Shown: piece after piece, positions 16,030-25,580 of the stretch
How positions within the stretch are numbered: the stretch's first letter is position 1
Layout of the letters: every line of letters starts with the position of its first letter
Source: Brenneria nigrifluens DSM 30175 = ATCC 13028
GTDB lineage: Bacteria > Pseudomonadota > Gammaproteobacteria > Enterobacterales > Enterobacteriaceae
NCBI RefSeq assembly: GCF_005484965.1
Contig: NZ_CP034036.1
Coordinates: 3,658,001-3,722,000 of the forward strand
Reading direction: 5' to 3'
DNA: 64,000 bases
Notes under the pieces: generated by a model
Seen by the model: only the letters and a program-made list of their open reading frames with translations
Database searches by the model: none
Told to the model about the DNA's origin: nothing
Made by a program: the position numbers and the translations under genes

Positions 16030-16374
16030 ATGATAAATCGTACCAGAACATTTTGTGGTGATTGTTTTTTAGATGATGGCAGTGAGTTCAGATTTGAAAC
16101 ATTTACACTGACCGTCTGTGGTGACATCGTAGCAAAAATATCGGGCAATTGTCCTTACGGCCCATATTCAGGAGAAATAAGGATGGTCAGACTTGATGGT
16201 ATTTATCACGGACAGGGGAATATCACTTATTCCGGACATTCCGACCACAGTTTTACGATGTCGATACTGGAACTTACCATAGACTCATCCTGCCATATCG
16301 CCAAAGGCATATGGCGTGAAAATGGGATGGTAGATCATTTTCAGGGCGATCTTGAGTTGGTGTTTTCTAACTGA
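16030..16374 (+). CDS. Hypothetical cysteine-containing small protein
   Basis: This 114-residue protein has no recognised family. It has several cysteines (RTFCGDCF, LTVCGDI, GNCPYG, SSCHIAK) and is predicted mostly beta-strand from its alternating pattern (GDIVAKISG, GQGNITYSG). No signal peptide or membrane segment is visible. GGTAGTC precedes the ATG, which is a weak ribosome site. It lies between two exported proteins on the same strand. Confidence 0.5.
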   Translation: MINRTRTFCGDCFLDDGSEFRFETFTLTVCGDIVAKISGNCPYGPYSGEIRMVRLDGIYHGQGNITYSGHSDHSFTMSILELTIDSSCHIAKGIWRENGMVDHFQGDLELVFSN

Positions 16375-16456
16375 CTCAGTGGCATTCACATAATAAAACA
16401 GATCTACATGAGGATATTAACATGCGAAACGACCTGTTATTTTGTGGGGCGGTTAT

Positions 16457-16927
16457 ATGAAATTTTTAATTCCACTGATTCTGTTAGTTTCCACTGGTGC
16501 GTCAGCAAAATGCTTAAACCATGACCCAGCCTTTCCAGGATCATACCTTGGTGGTACTGAAGGGTATACTGTAGTAGCACCGACCGAAAGCGGATATATT
16601 AGTATGCCACTAACCGATTATGTCTGTAGCCAGTATTATATCCTCAACAATCCTGGCGTTCGCATAAGTATACGTGGCGGAAAGACGGCACTACGTAATC
16701 AGGTGTTAACCATTGATATCATAGGCAAGTACCTGAATTCGGGAGAACCTGCTTTTGTGCGGCTCATTCGTATAAATACCTCACAATTTCAGCCACTGCA
16801 AAGTAATAGCGAGAATTTTACCCCGGCCTCTGATATAGAAAAAGTTAAGGAATTGGTCTCTGACTTGCAAGCTGGCGGACATACCTATGTGGATTCAATT
16901 TTCTTTAACCCTAACAATAGCTGGTAA
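16457..16927 (+). CDS. Small exported protein
   Basis: This protein of about 156 residues has the signal peptide MKFLIPLILLVSTGASAKC. The ATG at 16,457 sits behind GGGGCGG; an ATG five codons earlier is rejected because it would weaken the signal. The mature part has a cysteine near its start and one at DYVCSQY, and it could be a periplasmic or secreted beta-sandwich protein. I do not recognise the family. Its genomic place among toxin-antitoxin and defence genes makes an immunity-type role possible, but that is a guess. Confidence 0.6.
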   Translation: MKFLIPLILLVSTGASAKCLNHDPAFPGSYLGGTEGYTVVAPTESGYISMPLTDYVCSQYYILNNPGVRISIRGGKTALRNQVLTIDIIGKYLNSGEPAFVRLIRINTSQFQPLQSNSENFTPASDIEKVKELVSDLQAGGHTYVDSIFFNPNNSW

Positions 16928-17056
16928 TTACTGCGCATTCTTGCACGGAAGGAATTAACATGGCTAAAGGCCAAAAAGATACAAGGTAATTTTCAATACA
17001 CAGAAAAAACGGAATTTTATCAGTTACAGTCATAACTATTTTATTTTGAATCAAGG

Positions 17057-17815
17057 ATGATGGCCGAAAACTCCAGAACAAAATATTCTGAAAAAGAGAA
17101 ATTTATTATGTCATTACATTCTGGAACATTCAAAAATTTCAACACCAGGGATATCATGTGTAATAAAAAACGCAGGTTAAAACGTCTGTCCCCATTCTGG
17201 CTCTATCTGAAAGCATCAGGCTGTCACTGGGAAAGAAGCGGTAAATTCACGGATATTTACGGAAACGTGAATTTCGACGCAGAATCTGGAAAATGGCTGA
17301 GGATCCCGGCTAATCTTCGCTTTCATGGAAAAGTTAAGGTTACGCAGACAAACAAACTGTCCCCGAATATCGTATTTCAGGATAATTTTTATATCTTACC
17401 CATAGCTGTTGGTTCGATTGACGTTGGCAAATCTCCCCGTATACGTATTCCGAGAAGCACTCAGTTCATGTCCAGTGTCTTTCTTAATACATATCATGGG
17501 AAATGGCCGAATAACATCCGTTTTATCCGGAAGCATTTTTTCTGGACATATTCGTATATCAGACAACTACCGGACATATTTTCCGTCACCGGGGAAATGA
17601 ATCTTAGTGGTTCGAAAATCAAACATTTTCCGGCAGAATTGAAGGTAAACAGCGATGCTATTATGTTGGGAATAACTGCCAAAAAACTGCCTGACATAAT
17701 GACATTGAATAATTCTCTACGCCTCTCATTTTCGACATTAAAATAATTATCCGCGGAGCTGAAAATTCCGGTAAATTTCAGTGTCAAAAGCACCCGAATT
17801 AAATACCAATAAGTC
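17057..17815 (+). pseudogene. Repeat protein truncated by an in-frame TAA
   Basis: The open frame gives 229 residues ending in SFSTLK, then TAA at 17,744-17,746, and continues in the same frame as LSAELKIPVNFSVKSTRIKYQ to a TAA at about 17,813. The C-terminus is built of about 20-residue units (PDIFSVTGEMNLSGSKIKHF, PAELKVNSDAIMLGITAKKL, PDIMTLNNSLRLSFSTLK). The sequence after the stop is the next unit, in phase, so the stop replaced one residue. The pattern resembles leucine-rich repeats. The N-terminus is basic. Start choice is uncertain, since the ATG at 17,108 is also plausible. Function is unknown. Confidence 0.5.
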
Positions 17816-17914
17816 ATGAGTCAGGACTTTATATTTATCAGTGTGCTGCTTATTTAACGTTTACTAAATATCTTCTCATACCCTTTTTATTTTGGGAAAC
17901 TGGAATGATTGACC

Positions 17915-20900
17915 TCAAACCGTCCAGCTATTTGAAACAACCTCAGCCTGTTTCAGGATCAACTCTATCGCATGAGGTGTTTTATCTGGCGGATACTTAT
18001 ATTTACGCAGCGTCTGACGCACAAGGATACGCAACCGCGCCCGGACGCTTTCACGTACCTGCCAGTCAACGGTTGTGGATTGACGCAATTTTTGCGTGAC
18101 TTCGATCGCCAGTTTCTTAAGAACGTCATCACCCAACTCTCGTACCGCGCTTTCGTTTTCCGCCAGCGCATCGTAGAACGCGATCTCGTCTGGGTTTAGT
18201 CCCAGCGCTTCATCACGCGCCATCGCTTGCTGAAACTCTTTCGCCATCTGGATCAATTCTTCAATCACCTGCGCAGTTTCAATGGCGCGATTATTGTATT
18301 TGAGCAGTACGGCTTTCAGGCGCTCTGAATATTTCTTCTCTTGTACCACATTGTTTTTGGTGCGGGCATGAATGCCATCGTTCAACAGTTTCTCCAGCAA
18401 CTCTACGGCCAGATTGCGCTGCGGCATTTCACGCACTTCTTCCAGAAACTCGTCTGATAATAATCCAATATTCGGCTTATCCAACCCAGCCAGCGCAAAC
18501 ACATCATCCACGCCCGTCGCAATAATGGCGTTATCGAGGATCTTACCAAGAAGCGTGTTTTTCTCTGACTGACTGAATTTTTTATCGGTGGTTGTTAGTT
18601 TAATGATCGCCACTTTCACCGCCGACAGAAACGCTATCTCTTTTTGCAATGGTTTGGCTTCATCCAGTGTACTGCAAAGCGACCAGGCTTTGTTCATCGC
18701 CAGCACGACATCGAAAAAGCGCTTCTTACCATCATCAAGACCCAGCACGTAATCTGCTGCTTTAAGTAAAAACCGTTGAGGCATCTCTTCAAAACCGGTG
18801 TAATCAAACCCGGCGGCTGTCGGCGTTTTGGCAAACATGCCGTGGATCACATCCAGTTTTTCAAGCAGGATGGCGAACGCTTCATGAGCATCGACGGTAG
18901 TCTGCCCTTTACCTTTTGAATCGGTATAGGTTTTTAACGCCTGTTTCAGTTCATTGGCGATACCGATGTAATCCACCACTAAACCGCCCGGTTTATCTTT
19001 GAAGACGCGGTTGACGCGGGCAATGGCTTGCATCAGGTTATGCCCACGCATCGGTTTGTCTATATACATAGTGTGGCAGCATGGGGCATCAAATCCGGTA
19101 AGCCACATATCGCGCACAATCACCAGTTTCAGCGGATCGTTGAGATCTTTGAAACGTGCTTCGAGGCGTTTTTGGGTTTGCTTATTGTAGATGTGTGCCT
19201 GGAGATGTTCTTTGTCGGCAGCGGAGCCGGTCATGATGATTTTTATTTCACCTTTTTCGACGTCTTTGCTGTGCCATTTCGGGCGTAATGCTACTAAGGC
19301 ATCATATAGTTTTACGCATATTTCACGGCTCATGGCCACAATCATCGCTTTACCGTTCATTGTGGCATTACGCGCCTCGAAATGTTGAACCAAATCAGCG
19401 GCTACCTGATTGATGCGCGGCTCAGAACCGACCAGTTTTTCCAGGCGGCTCCAGTCCCCTTTGGTTTTCTCTTTTTGCGCAACCTCTTCATCTTCAACTA
19501 ACTCATCCACTTGATTAGACAGCGTTTCTAGCTCTTCGTGGTTGAGATCGAGTTTTGCCAGACGAGATTCATAATAGATAGGCACGGTTGCGCCATCTTC
19601 CACGGCATCCTGAATATCGTAGATTGAGACGTAATCACCAAACACCGCTCGGGTATCTTTATCTTCGGAAGAAACTGGGGTTCCGGTAAAACCCATAAAC
19701 GACGCATTGGGTAACGCGTCGCGCATATGTTTGGCGTAACCGTACTTATAAGCGCCTGTTTCTCGGTTCAACGTGGCGCTAAGGCCATACTGACTGCGGT
19801 GCGCTTCATCGGAAATGACGACGATATTACTGCGCAGGTTGAGCACTGGGTGTGTCTGTTCTCCGTCCAGCGGGGCAAATTTTTGCACAGTGGTAAAAAT
19901 AATCCCGCCTGATTCACGGGCATTAAGCATTTCGCGGAGCTGATCGCGGTCGTTCGCCTGCAATGGCTCCTGCTTCAGCAGATCCTGCGCCTGGCAGAAC
20001 GTGGCATACAGTTGCCCGTCTAGATCGTTACGATCGGTCACCACCACGATGGTTGGGTTGTTCATTTCTGCTTGTTGCAGCAATTTCCCTGCATAGCAGC
20101 ACATTGAAATGCTCTTACCTGAGCCCTGGGTGTGCCATACCACGCCCGCTTTTTTACTCCCTGGCGTGATGTTGCTACGCAGTTGCAAGTGTTTACCGGT
20201 AGAGGCCACAATCGTTGCCGCCACCGCTTCCCGAACGGCATGGAACTGATGATAAGCGGCAATTTTTTTAATCAGTCGATTACCGTCGGTTTCAAACAAA
20301 ATGAAATAACGAATGTAGTCGAGCAGCAGTTCGCGATTAAAGAACCCTTTCACTATCGTTTCAAGCTGCCACTCAAACAGCGGCTTGTCATCTTCATTAG
20401 TTAAGGTTTTCCACGGCAGGAAACGTTCTTCGTTTGCTGTGAGAGAACCGATACGAGCATTGTAGCCATCGCTGATCACCAGCGCTTCATTGCAGATAAA
20501 CAGATCGCTGAGTTCGTTTTTGTAGGTTTGCAACTGATTAAATGCTGCCCAGATATCGGCATTAGCATCAATCGGGCTTTTCAGTTCAATGACAGCGACG
20601 GGCAGACCGTTGATATAACCGATGACATCCGGGCGACGTACCTGCTTAGTTCCCTGGATGGCGACCTGATTCACCACTGTAAAGCGGTTATGCTTCGCGT
20701 AGTTGAAATCCATCAGTAGGGCTTTATCGTGGATAATCTTATCGCCCTGTTTATACTGCACCGGCACGCCGTCTAGCAGCAGGTGATGGAAGGTTTTGTT
20801 ACTGACGACCAGATCCGGGCTTTGCGCATGAGCGATACGCAGTATTACCTCATCCAACACGGCAACCGGGAGATGTGGGTTAATCTTTTGCAACTGTTCC

Positions 20901-21049
20901 AGTAACACCGGACGCAAAAAAACATCATGGAACGAAGCACGCAGCGGATTGCCGCCATCTGGCGCAATATCCGGTCCGTGCAATACTTCCCAGCCCATTT
21001 CAGCAAACCATTGAAGGCTTTGCTGTTCTAAATCGTCTTCGCTCAGCAT
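17915..21049 (-). CDS. hsdR: Type I restriction endonuclease subunit R
   Basis: HsdR is the motor and nuclease subunit that translocates and cleaves unmodified DNA. The 1,044-residue protein has an N-terminal nuclease domain with RPDVIGY...VAVIELKSP (residues about 140-160), a superfamily 2 ATPase with the GSGKS loop near 306 and DEAHRSQYG near 411, and helicase motifs further on (MQAIARVNR). The start overlaps the stop of the upstream gene (TGATG). It is the last gene of the hsdM-hsdS-DUF4268-hsdR run and appears intact. Confidence 0.95.
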   Translation of the reverse strand: MLSEDDLEQQSLQWFAEMGWEVLHGPDIAPDGGNPLRASFHDVFLRPVLLEQLQKINPHLPVAVLDEVILRIAHAQSPDLVVSNKTFHHLLLDGVPVQYKQGDKIIHDKALLMDFNYAKHNRFTVVNQVAIQGTKQVRRPDVIGYINGLPVAVIELKSPIDANADIWAAFNQLQTYKNELSDLFICNEALVISDGYNARIGSLTANEERFLPWKTLTNEDDKPLFEWQLETIVKGFFNRELLLDYIRYFILFETDGNRLIKKIAAYHQFHAVREAVAATIVASTGKHLQLRSNITPGSKKAGVVWHTQGSGKSISMCCYAGKLLQQAEMNNPTIVVVTDRNDLDGQLYATFCQAQDLLKQEPLQANDRDQLREMLNARESGGIIFTTVQKFAPLDGEQTHPVLNLRSNIVVISDEAHRSQYGLSATLNRETGAYKYGYAKHMRDALPNASFMGFTGTPVSSEDKDTRAVFGDYVSIYDIQDAVEDGATVPIYYESRLAKLDLNHEELETLSNQVDELVEDEEVAQKEKTKGDWSRLEKLVGSEPRINQVAADLVQHFEARNATMNGKAMIVAMSREICVKLYDALVALRPKWHSKDVEKGEIKIIMTGSAADKEHLQAHIYNKQTQKRLEARFKDLNDPLKLVIVRDMWLTGFDAPCCHTMYIDKPMRGHNLMQAIARVNRVFKDKPGGLVVDYIGIANELKQALKTYTDSKGKGQTTVDAHEAFAILLEKLDVIHGMFAKTPTAAGFDYTGFEEMPQRFLLKAADYVLGLDDGKKRFFDVVLAMNKAWSLCSTLDEAKPLQKEIAFLSAVKVAIIKLTTTDKKFSQSEKNTLLGKILDNAIIATGVDDVFALAGLDKPNIGLLSDEFLEEVREMPQRNLAVELLEKLLNDGIHARTKNNVVQEKKYSERLKAVLLKYNNRAIETAQVIEELIQMAKEFQQAMARDEALGLNPDEIAFYDALAENESAVRELGDDVLKKLAIEVTQKLRQSTTVDWQVRESVRARLRILVRQTLRKYKYPPDKTPHAIELILKQAEVVSNSWTV

Positions 21050-22236
21050 CAGGCTTCCCCTGTCTCAAATTCTTCCGTATCTTCCGGCGTGTTTGAAATA
21101 GCTTTGAGCGCAATATTCAGCGGGGCAATAAAGGGATCGAGTGCTTTTTCAAACGCAGTCAGGTTTACCAACAGCCAGTCGATCATCGCTGACCAATTGC
21201 TCTCATCAAGGCTAGTCGCAAACGTGGCGAAAGAGATACGGCAGGATTTTTTACCTGGTAAAGGTTCCCACTTAAGCGCATGGCCGAAGGTGCTATCAAT
21301 CATCTCTTTACGCTCATACAGCCAATTAAACGCAAAGGTATTGCTCTCCGCAGAGGCTTTGGCAATCCATAGCTCGACGCGAATCTCTTTTTTACTGAAA
21401 ATCAAGTTATACGACACCGCACTAATACCAGACCCAGCACTGAGCCAGTGGTCGGTAGAGGGGCTGATATTGTTATACAACGTACACGTGCTGGCTTTCA
21501 GGCGTTCGAGCATTTTGGTCCAAAAGGCTTTACGCAACTGATGCCGGGTTTTCAGTTCGCCGCTGGCTGACTGCTCTTCAGCCTCTTTCTGTGCCATGCC
21601 GATCATGTAAGATTCCGCTTCCGGTGTTGGGATCACCTGGCGGATATCGACAAACACCTCGTCATTAAATTTATATGGTTTGACCTTAAAGCACTGTACT
21701 CGCAGACCAAACTGCATCAACCACAGGGCGGTATTGGTCACTTCCTTACGGAAGTTGGCTGCCACCATCATCACCCGCTGTGTACGGCTCTGATTGATTT
21801 GCACTTCGTCCAGGCTTTCACACTCCAAAAATTCCGCCATCACCTCGGCAGCTGGGCGAGTTTCTTCCGGATCATATTTATCGAGATAGAGTTGGAAAAT
21901 TTCCAGGATTTGATCTTTACGCAGATTAGCGCAATAGCCCGCGTATTTTAGCGCCTGCCAGATAACGTCGCGCCCGGAGTCATCGAGTTTATTTTCGATA
22001 ATTACCAGATTGCGCTGTTTATCGATCGCCAGCAGGTCAAGACGCTCTTTGGTGTCGTCAAAACCAGCGAACTCTTTCTGAATAATCAGCAGTTCATCGT
22101 CGTTGTCGCGGGTCAGCGCCTGCGGGTTTTTCGCCAGCCATTCTTGTAAATGATAGCGCTCAGTAAAACCAAGACTGCTGAAAGAGACTTCTTGTAGGGA
22201 GTGCAGGCTGTTGGTCGGTGTATCGACTTTATACAT
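21049..22236 (-). CDS. DUF4268 protein with an N-terminal PD-(D/E)XK-like nuclease domain
   Basis: This protein of about 395 residues starts at the ATG at 22,236, inside the last bases of hsdS. The N-terminal part has a nuclease-like core, ERLDLLAIDKQRNLVIIENKLDD (residues about 60-85), with Asp and an E-x-K pair. The C-terminal half (about 255-390) matches the DUF4268 style (WTKMLERLKAS...ELWIAK...NWLYERKEMID). Such genes accompany some type I restriction operons. Its exact role is unknown. Placement between hsdS and hsdR and overlap with both suggest a fixed accessory component. Confidence 0.75.
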   Translation of the reverse strand: MYKVDTPTNSLHSLQEVSFSSLGFTERYHLQEWLAKNPQALTRDNDDELLIIQKEFAGFDDTKERLDLLAIDKQRNLVIIENKLDDSGRDVIWQALKYAGYCANLRKDQILEIFQLYLDKYDPEETRPAAEVMAEFLECESLDEVQINQSRTQRVMMVAANFRKEVTNTALWLMQFGLRVQCFKVKPYKFNDEVFVDIRQVIPTPEAESYMIGMAQKEAEEQSASGELKTRHQLRKAFWTKMLERLKASTCTLYNNISPSTDHWLSAGSGISAVSYNLIFSKKEIRVELWIAKASAESNTFAFNWLYERKEMIDSTFGHALKWEPLPGKKSCRISFATFATSLDESNWSAMIDWLLVNLTAFEKALDPFIAPLNIALKAISNTPEDTEEFETGEA

Positions 22237-23548
22237 GTTCCACCTCTTTGACTGCCTGCTCGGCTTCCGGCAGGGTGATTTCGCCCGAGAGGAGTTTGGG
22301 GAGGAGAGTGTCACGGAATTGGGTTAACGTTTTATTCTGTGTATTGTTTATTTCAATGAATGAATAATACTTACCAACTGCCTTTGAAAAAGCATCAGAA
22401 ATCTTCTTATCAGGGCAAATACATTGCCACGCCATAATCGCCGTTTTATCACCACGAGGCATTTTCACTCCTTTAGATGTCAGCATCATGAAATCAAAGA
22501 ATGACTCTTGATAAAGGAGGTTGTAAATATACTCTACAGTTACAGCATCTCGTGCTTCAAAGGCTAATACATCCGCCGAACGGCCACCGCTATAACGAGC
22601 TAACCAAATTTTTTTAAAATAAGGACGAATATTGGAAATCAGAACATGTCCAGTTCTAAAACTTGGAACACTATTTACTGATGGGAATGAAGTGGCTGTA
22701 GAAATCCCCGCTCGGTTTTCCAGCATATTTTCAGTAGATATATATGTTTCAGGTGTCAGAGAGGAGACATCTACTTTCCCGTTAGCAAAAATGGCAATGT
22801 TACTCAATGGACCAAGACTCCATCCATCCGGAATCCCCAACTCACTCTTCTGCATCGCAGACGGAAACAGTTCTGCCGTGGCTTTTAACTCGACATATTG
22901 CTCAGGATGTTCACGCTCAAAAACCATCAGCGCATCAGTCTCTTTACCAGAAATCGCCGTCATGGCGGCAAGTGTCGCATCTTCCTGCGAACCGCCCGCA
23001 TCCAGCACTGCCATTTTGGCTTTTACCGGTTCAAAATCGACAAACCAGCTTTTGAACAGGGCTTGCGCCATTTTTTCGAGAGTTTGGTTTACTCGATCAT
23101 TGTTTTTAATTTTCTTATCAAGAGATGATAAAATTTTAGAGATATGGTCTTGAACCTCATTACGAGGCCAAGTAATTTCCAGAGGATGAACGTGGTTTCG
23201 ATTTAGTGCAGGGTTCGCAGCCCCAACATCCATGCTTTTCAATTGTTTACTTATATTTTTGAAAAAATAATAAACAAAGGATGGATTGTTCCCTTTAAAA
23301 TCTTTAACCCAAAGAGTTGTATCATGGGGCCAGTAGTCTTCTTCTATAAAAAAGACCGTACCAAGAGTTCCTTTTCGTCCTAATATAACGCCTGGGCCAC
23401 TGACTTTAGCTACATTGTGATAGCTTGATACCCCTCCGGATGAAACCACCGGAATTCGCCCTTCTTTTTGCTCTTTTTTGGTGATATCAAATCCTCTTTG
23501 TAAAGTAATTTGTTCACCAATAGTGGTGTTATAAAAGTCAGAAGTCAT
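22229..23548 (-). CDS. hsdS: Type I restriction-modification specificity subunit S
   Basis: HsdS recognises the target sequence through two variable target-recognition domains joined by conserved helices. The 439-residue protein begins TIGEQITLQRGFDITKKEQ, and its conserved spacer appears as LSSLDKKIKNNDRVNQTLEKMAQALFKSWFVDFEPVKAKM. A matching helix is near the C-terminus (NNTQNKTLTQFRDTLLPKLLSGEI). Its start overlaps the hsdM stop. Both domains look complete, so the specificity is probably functional, although the recognised site cannot be read from sequence. Confidence 0.95.
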   Translation of the reverse strand: MTSDFYNTTIGEQITLQRGFDITKKEQKEGRIPVVSSGGVSSYHNVAKVSGPGVILGRKGTLGTVFFIEEDYWPHDTTLWVKDFKGNNPSFVYYFFKNISKQLKSMDVGAANPALNRNHVHPLEITWPRNEVQDHISKILSSLDKKIKNNDRVNQTLEKMAQALFKSWFVDFEPVKAKMAVLDAGGSQEDATLAAMTAISGKETDALMVFEREHPEQYVELKATAELFPSAMQKSELGIPDGWSLGPLSNIAIFANGKVDVSSLTPETYISTENMLENRAGISTATSFPSVNSVPSFRTGHVLISNIRPYFKKIWLARYSGGRSADVLAFEARDAVTVEYIYNLLYQESFFDFMMLTSKGVKMPRGDKTAIMAWQCICPDKKISDAFSKAVGKYYSFIEINNTQNKTLTQFRDTLLPKLLSGEITLPEAEQAVKEVEHV

Positions 23549-25247
23549 AGCCCAGCCCCCCCAGATTCGCCTTAATCTGCGTTTCCAGCGTCGCGCTCTC
23601 TTCCAACTGATCTTTAAGCTGCGCCGTCAGTCGCGCCATCTTCTCAGCAAACGGCTCATCGTCTTCTTCTTGCTCAGCAGCACCGACATAGCGCCCAGGA
23701 GTAAGCACAAAGTCATTTTTCTGAATATCGTCAATTGTTGCAGAGAAGCAGAACCCAGCTTCGTCTTCATAGCCTTTATCGGCCTGCCAGGCGTGGAAGG
23801 TATCGGCAATTTTTGCGATATCCTCGCGAGTGAAATCACGCAGTACACGATCTTTCATATAGCCAATCTGGCGCGCATCAATAAATAGCACTTCACCTTT
23901 GCGGTGTGCTTTACCGTTGCCGCCAGATTTATCTTTGGTCAGCAACCAGATACAGGCGGGGATTTGGGTGTTGGTAAACAGCTGACCCGGTAGCGCAACC
24001 ATGCACTCCACCAGATCGGATTCGATCAACTTCCGACGGATCTCGCCTTCGTTATTAGTGTTGGAACTCATTGAACCGTTGGCCAGCAGCAGCGCCATCG
24101 AACCTTTCGGTGCCAGATGATGGATCATATGCTGCATCCAGGCAAAGTTGGCGTTGCCTTGGGGCGGAGTGCCGTATTTCCAGCGCACGTCTTTTTCCAG
24201 CTTCGTGCTCCACCACTCCTTCATATTGAACGGCGGGTTGGCCATGACGAAGTCGGCGCGCAAGTCCGGGTGCTGGTCATCCAACAGTGTATCGGCGTTT
24301 TTGCTGCCGAAGTTAAAGTCGATGCCACGGATCGCCATGTTCATTGCCGCCAGCTTCCAGGTGGTTGGATTTGACTCCTGGCCGTAGACGGAAATATTGC
24401 GTTTCTGTTCGGCAGCGTTGTAATTCTTTTCGCCTGCGTGTTCTTCAATAAAGCGATCGCTGGAAACAAAGAACCCGCCGGAACCCATCGCCGGGTCGTA
24501 CACCCGCCCGTTGTAGGGTTGCAGCATTTCGACAATCAGGGTCACGATGCTTTTGGGCGTGTAGTACTGACCACCTTGCTTGCCTTCCGCCAGCGCAAAC
24601 TGGCCGAGGAAATATTCGTACACGTGCCCGAGGATATCTTTGCTTTTTAAGCTGAGCTTTTCACCGTTATATTCCGGGTTACTAAAGTTGGCGTCAGAGA
24701 AGGTGTTAATCAGCCCTGTCAGCACCTCGTTACCCAGTTGGTACTGGCTGATGCGGTTCAGAATACCTTTCAGCTTCGGGTTGGTTTTTTCAATTTCATC
24801 TAACGCGTTATCCACCAGCCAGGAAACGGAGCGCAGTTTGACGTCAAGCCCAGTGTTTTCATCCACCCACAGCACTGTACCGATCGGCAACATGGCTTTA
24901 TTTTTCAGCGTTTCCCAGCGTGCAGCTTTAGGCACCCAGAAGACGTTTTTCTCGGTATAGTAATCTTCGACTTCCAGCTCATCCTGAATAGCCTGTGCGT
25001 AGTCTTCGTCGGAGTCGTAATCGTCATGCGACATAGCGTAGATGTTGTCCGGGTTACCTACATTGCGGAATAAAGTGGTCAGCTCTTGCTGGCGTGCTTC
25101 AAAGGCATCGGAAACATACTTCAGGAAGATCAGCCCCAGAACCACATGCTTGTAGTTGGCGGCGTCCATGTTGGAACGCAGTTTGTCGGCAGCTTTCCAG
25201 AATTTGTTATCCAGCTCGTTAAGAAACTGTTGTTCAGCGTTATTCAT
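23538..25247 (-). CDS. hsdM: Type I restriction-modification methyltransferase subunit M
   Basis: HsdM methylates adenine in the target. The protein has 569 residues from the ATG at 25,247; an upstream ATG at 25,298 is less likely. AdoMet motif I is DPAMGSGGF (about 250) and the N6-adenine motif IV is NPPF (about 334). The N-terminal domain (LNELDNKFWKAADKLRSNMDAANYKHVVLGLIFLKYVSDAF) is the usual HsdM helical domain. It is the first gene of the minus-strand operon, divergent from zorA. Confidence 0.96.
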   Translation of the reverse strand: MNNAEQQFLNELDNKFWKAADKLRSNMDAANYKHVVLGLIFLKYVSDAFEARQQELTTLFRNVGNPDNIYAMSHDDYDSDEDYAQAIQDELEVEDYYTEKNVFWVPKAARWETLKNKAMLPIGTVLWVDENTGLDVKLRSVSWLVDNALDEIEKTNPKLKGILNRISQYQLGNEVLTGLINTFSDANFSNPEYNGEKLSLKSKDILGHVYEYFLGQFALAEGKQGGQYYTPKSIVTLIVEMLQPYNGRVYDPAMGSGGFFVSSDRFIEEHAGEKNYNAAEQKRNISVYGQESNPTTWKLAAMNMAIRGIDFNFGSKNADTLLDDQHPDLRADFVMANPPFNMKEWWSTKLEKDVRWKYGTPPQGNANFAWMQHMIHHLAPKGSMALLLANGSMSSNTNNEGEIRRKLIESDLVECMVALPGQLFTNTQIPACIWLLTKDKSGGNGKAHRKGEVLFIDARQIGYMKDRVLRDFTREDIAKIADTFHAWQADKGYEDEAGFCFSATIDDIQKNDFVLTPGRYVGAAEQEEDDEPFAEKMARLTAQLKDQLEESATLETQIKANLGGLGYDF

Positions 25248-25580
25248 GAAAATCCTCGGGGTAGATCGCAGCGAAAGAGCAACCATGCCATATCGCAAAT
25301 TCAGTTTTGGAATGCATTGCGCAAAATGATAACCGGAACGGATACGATTACAAACGACACCGAGTGAAGAAGTTTGCTTTTGAAGGGTAAAAAAGAGGAA
25401 ACTAGATCACCGTTTCGCTTGTTTATCCTACTTTTATCATTCATTCCTTGAACGGCAGGAGCCATTGAGGGCTCGCGATGCGGTAACGACCATTGCAGCG
25501 TATAAATTTTGATTAAAGGTAATCAGAATGTTGTCGATGGTAACTCTGATCACAGATTAATATATTAAACGGATAAAACA
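25248..25580. promoter_or_regulatory. Divergent promoter region between hsdM and zorA
   Basis: These 333 bases serve both the restriction operon and the Zorya operon. No gene is seen. Near zorA there is a 12-base palindrome, TTAATATATTAA at 25,557-25,568, and an inverted repeat with ATCAGA at 25,522-25,527 and TCTGAT at 25,545-25,550. These could be regulator sites. No confident -35/-10 pair is assigned. Confidence 0.4.
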
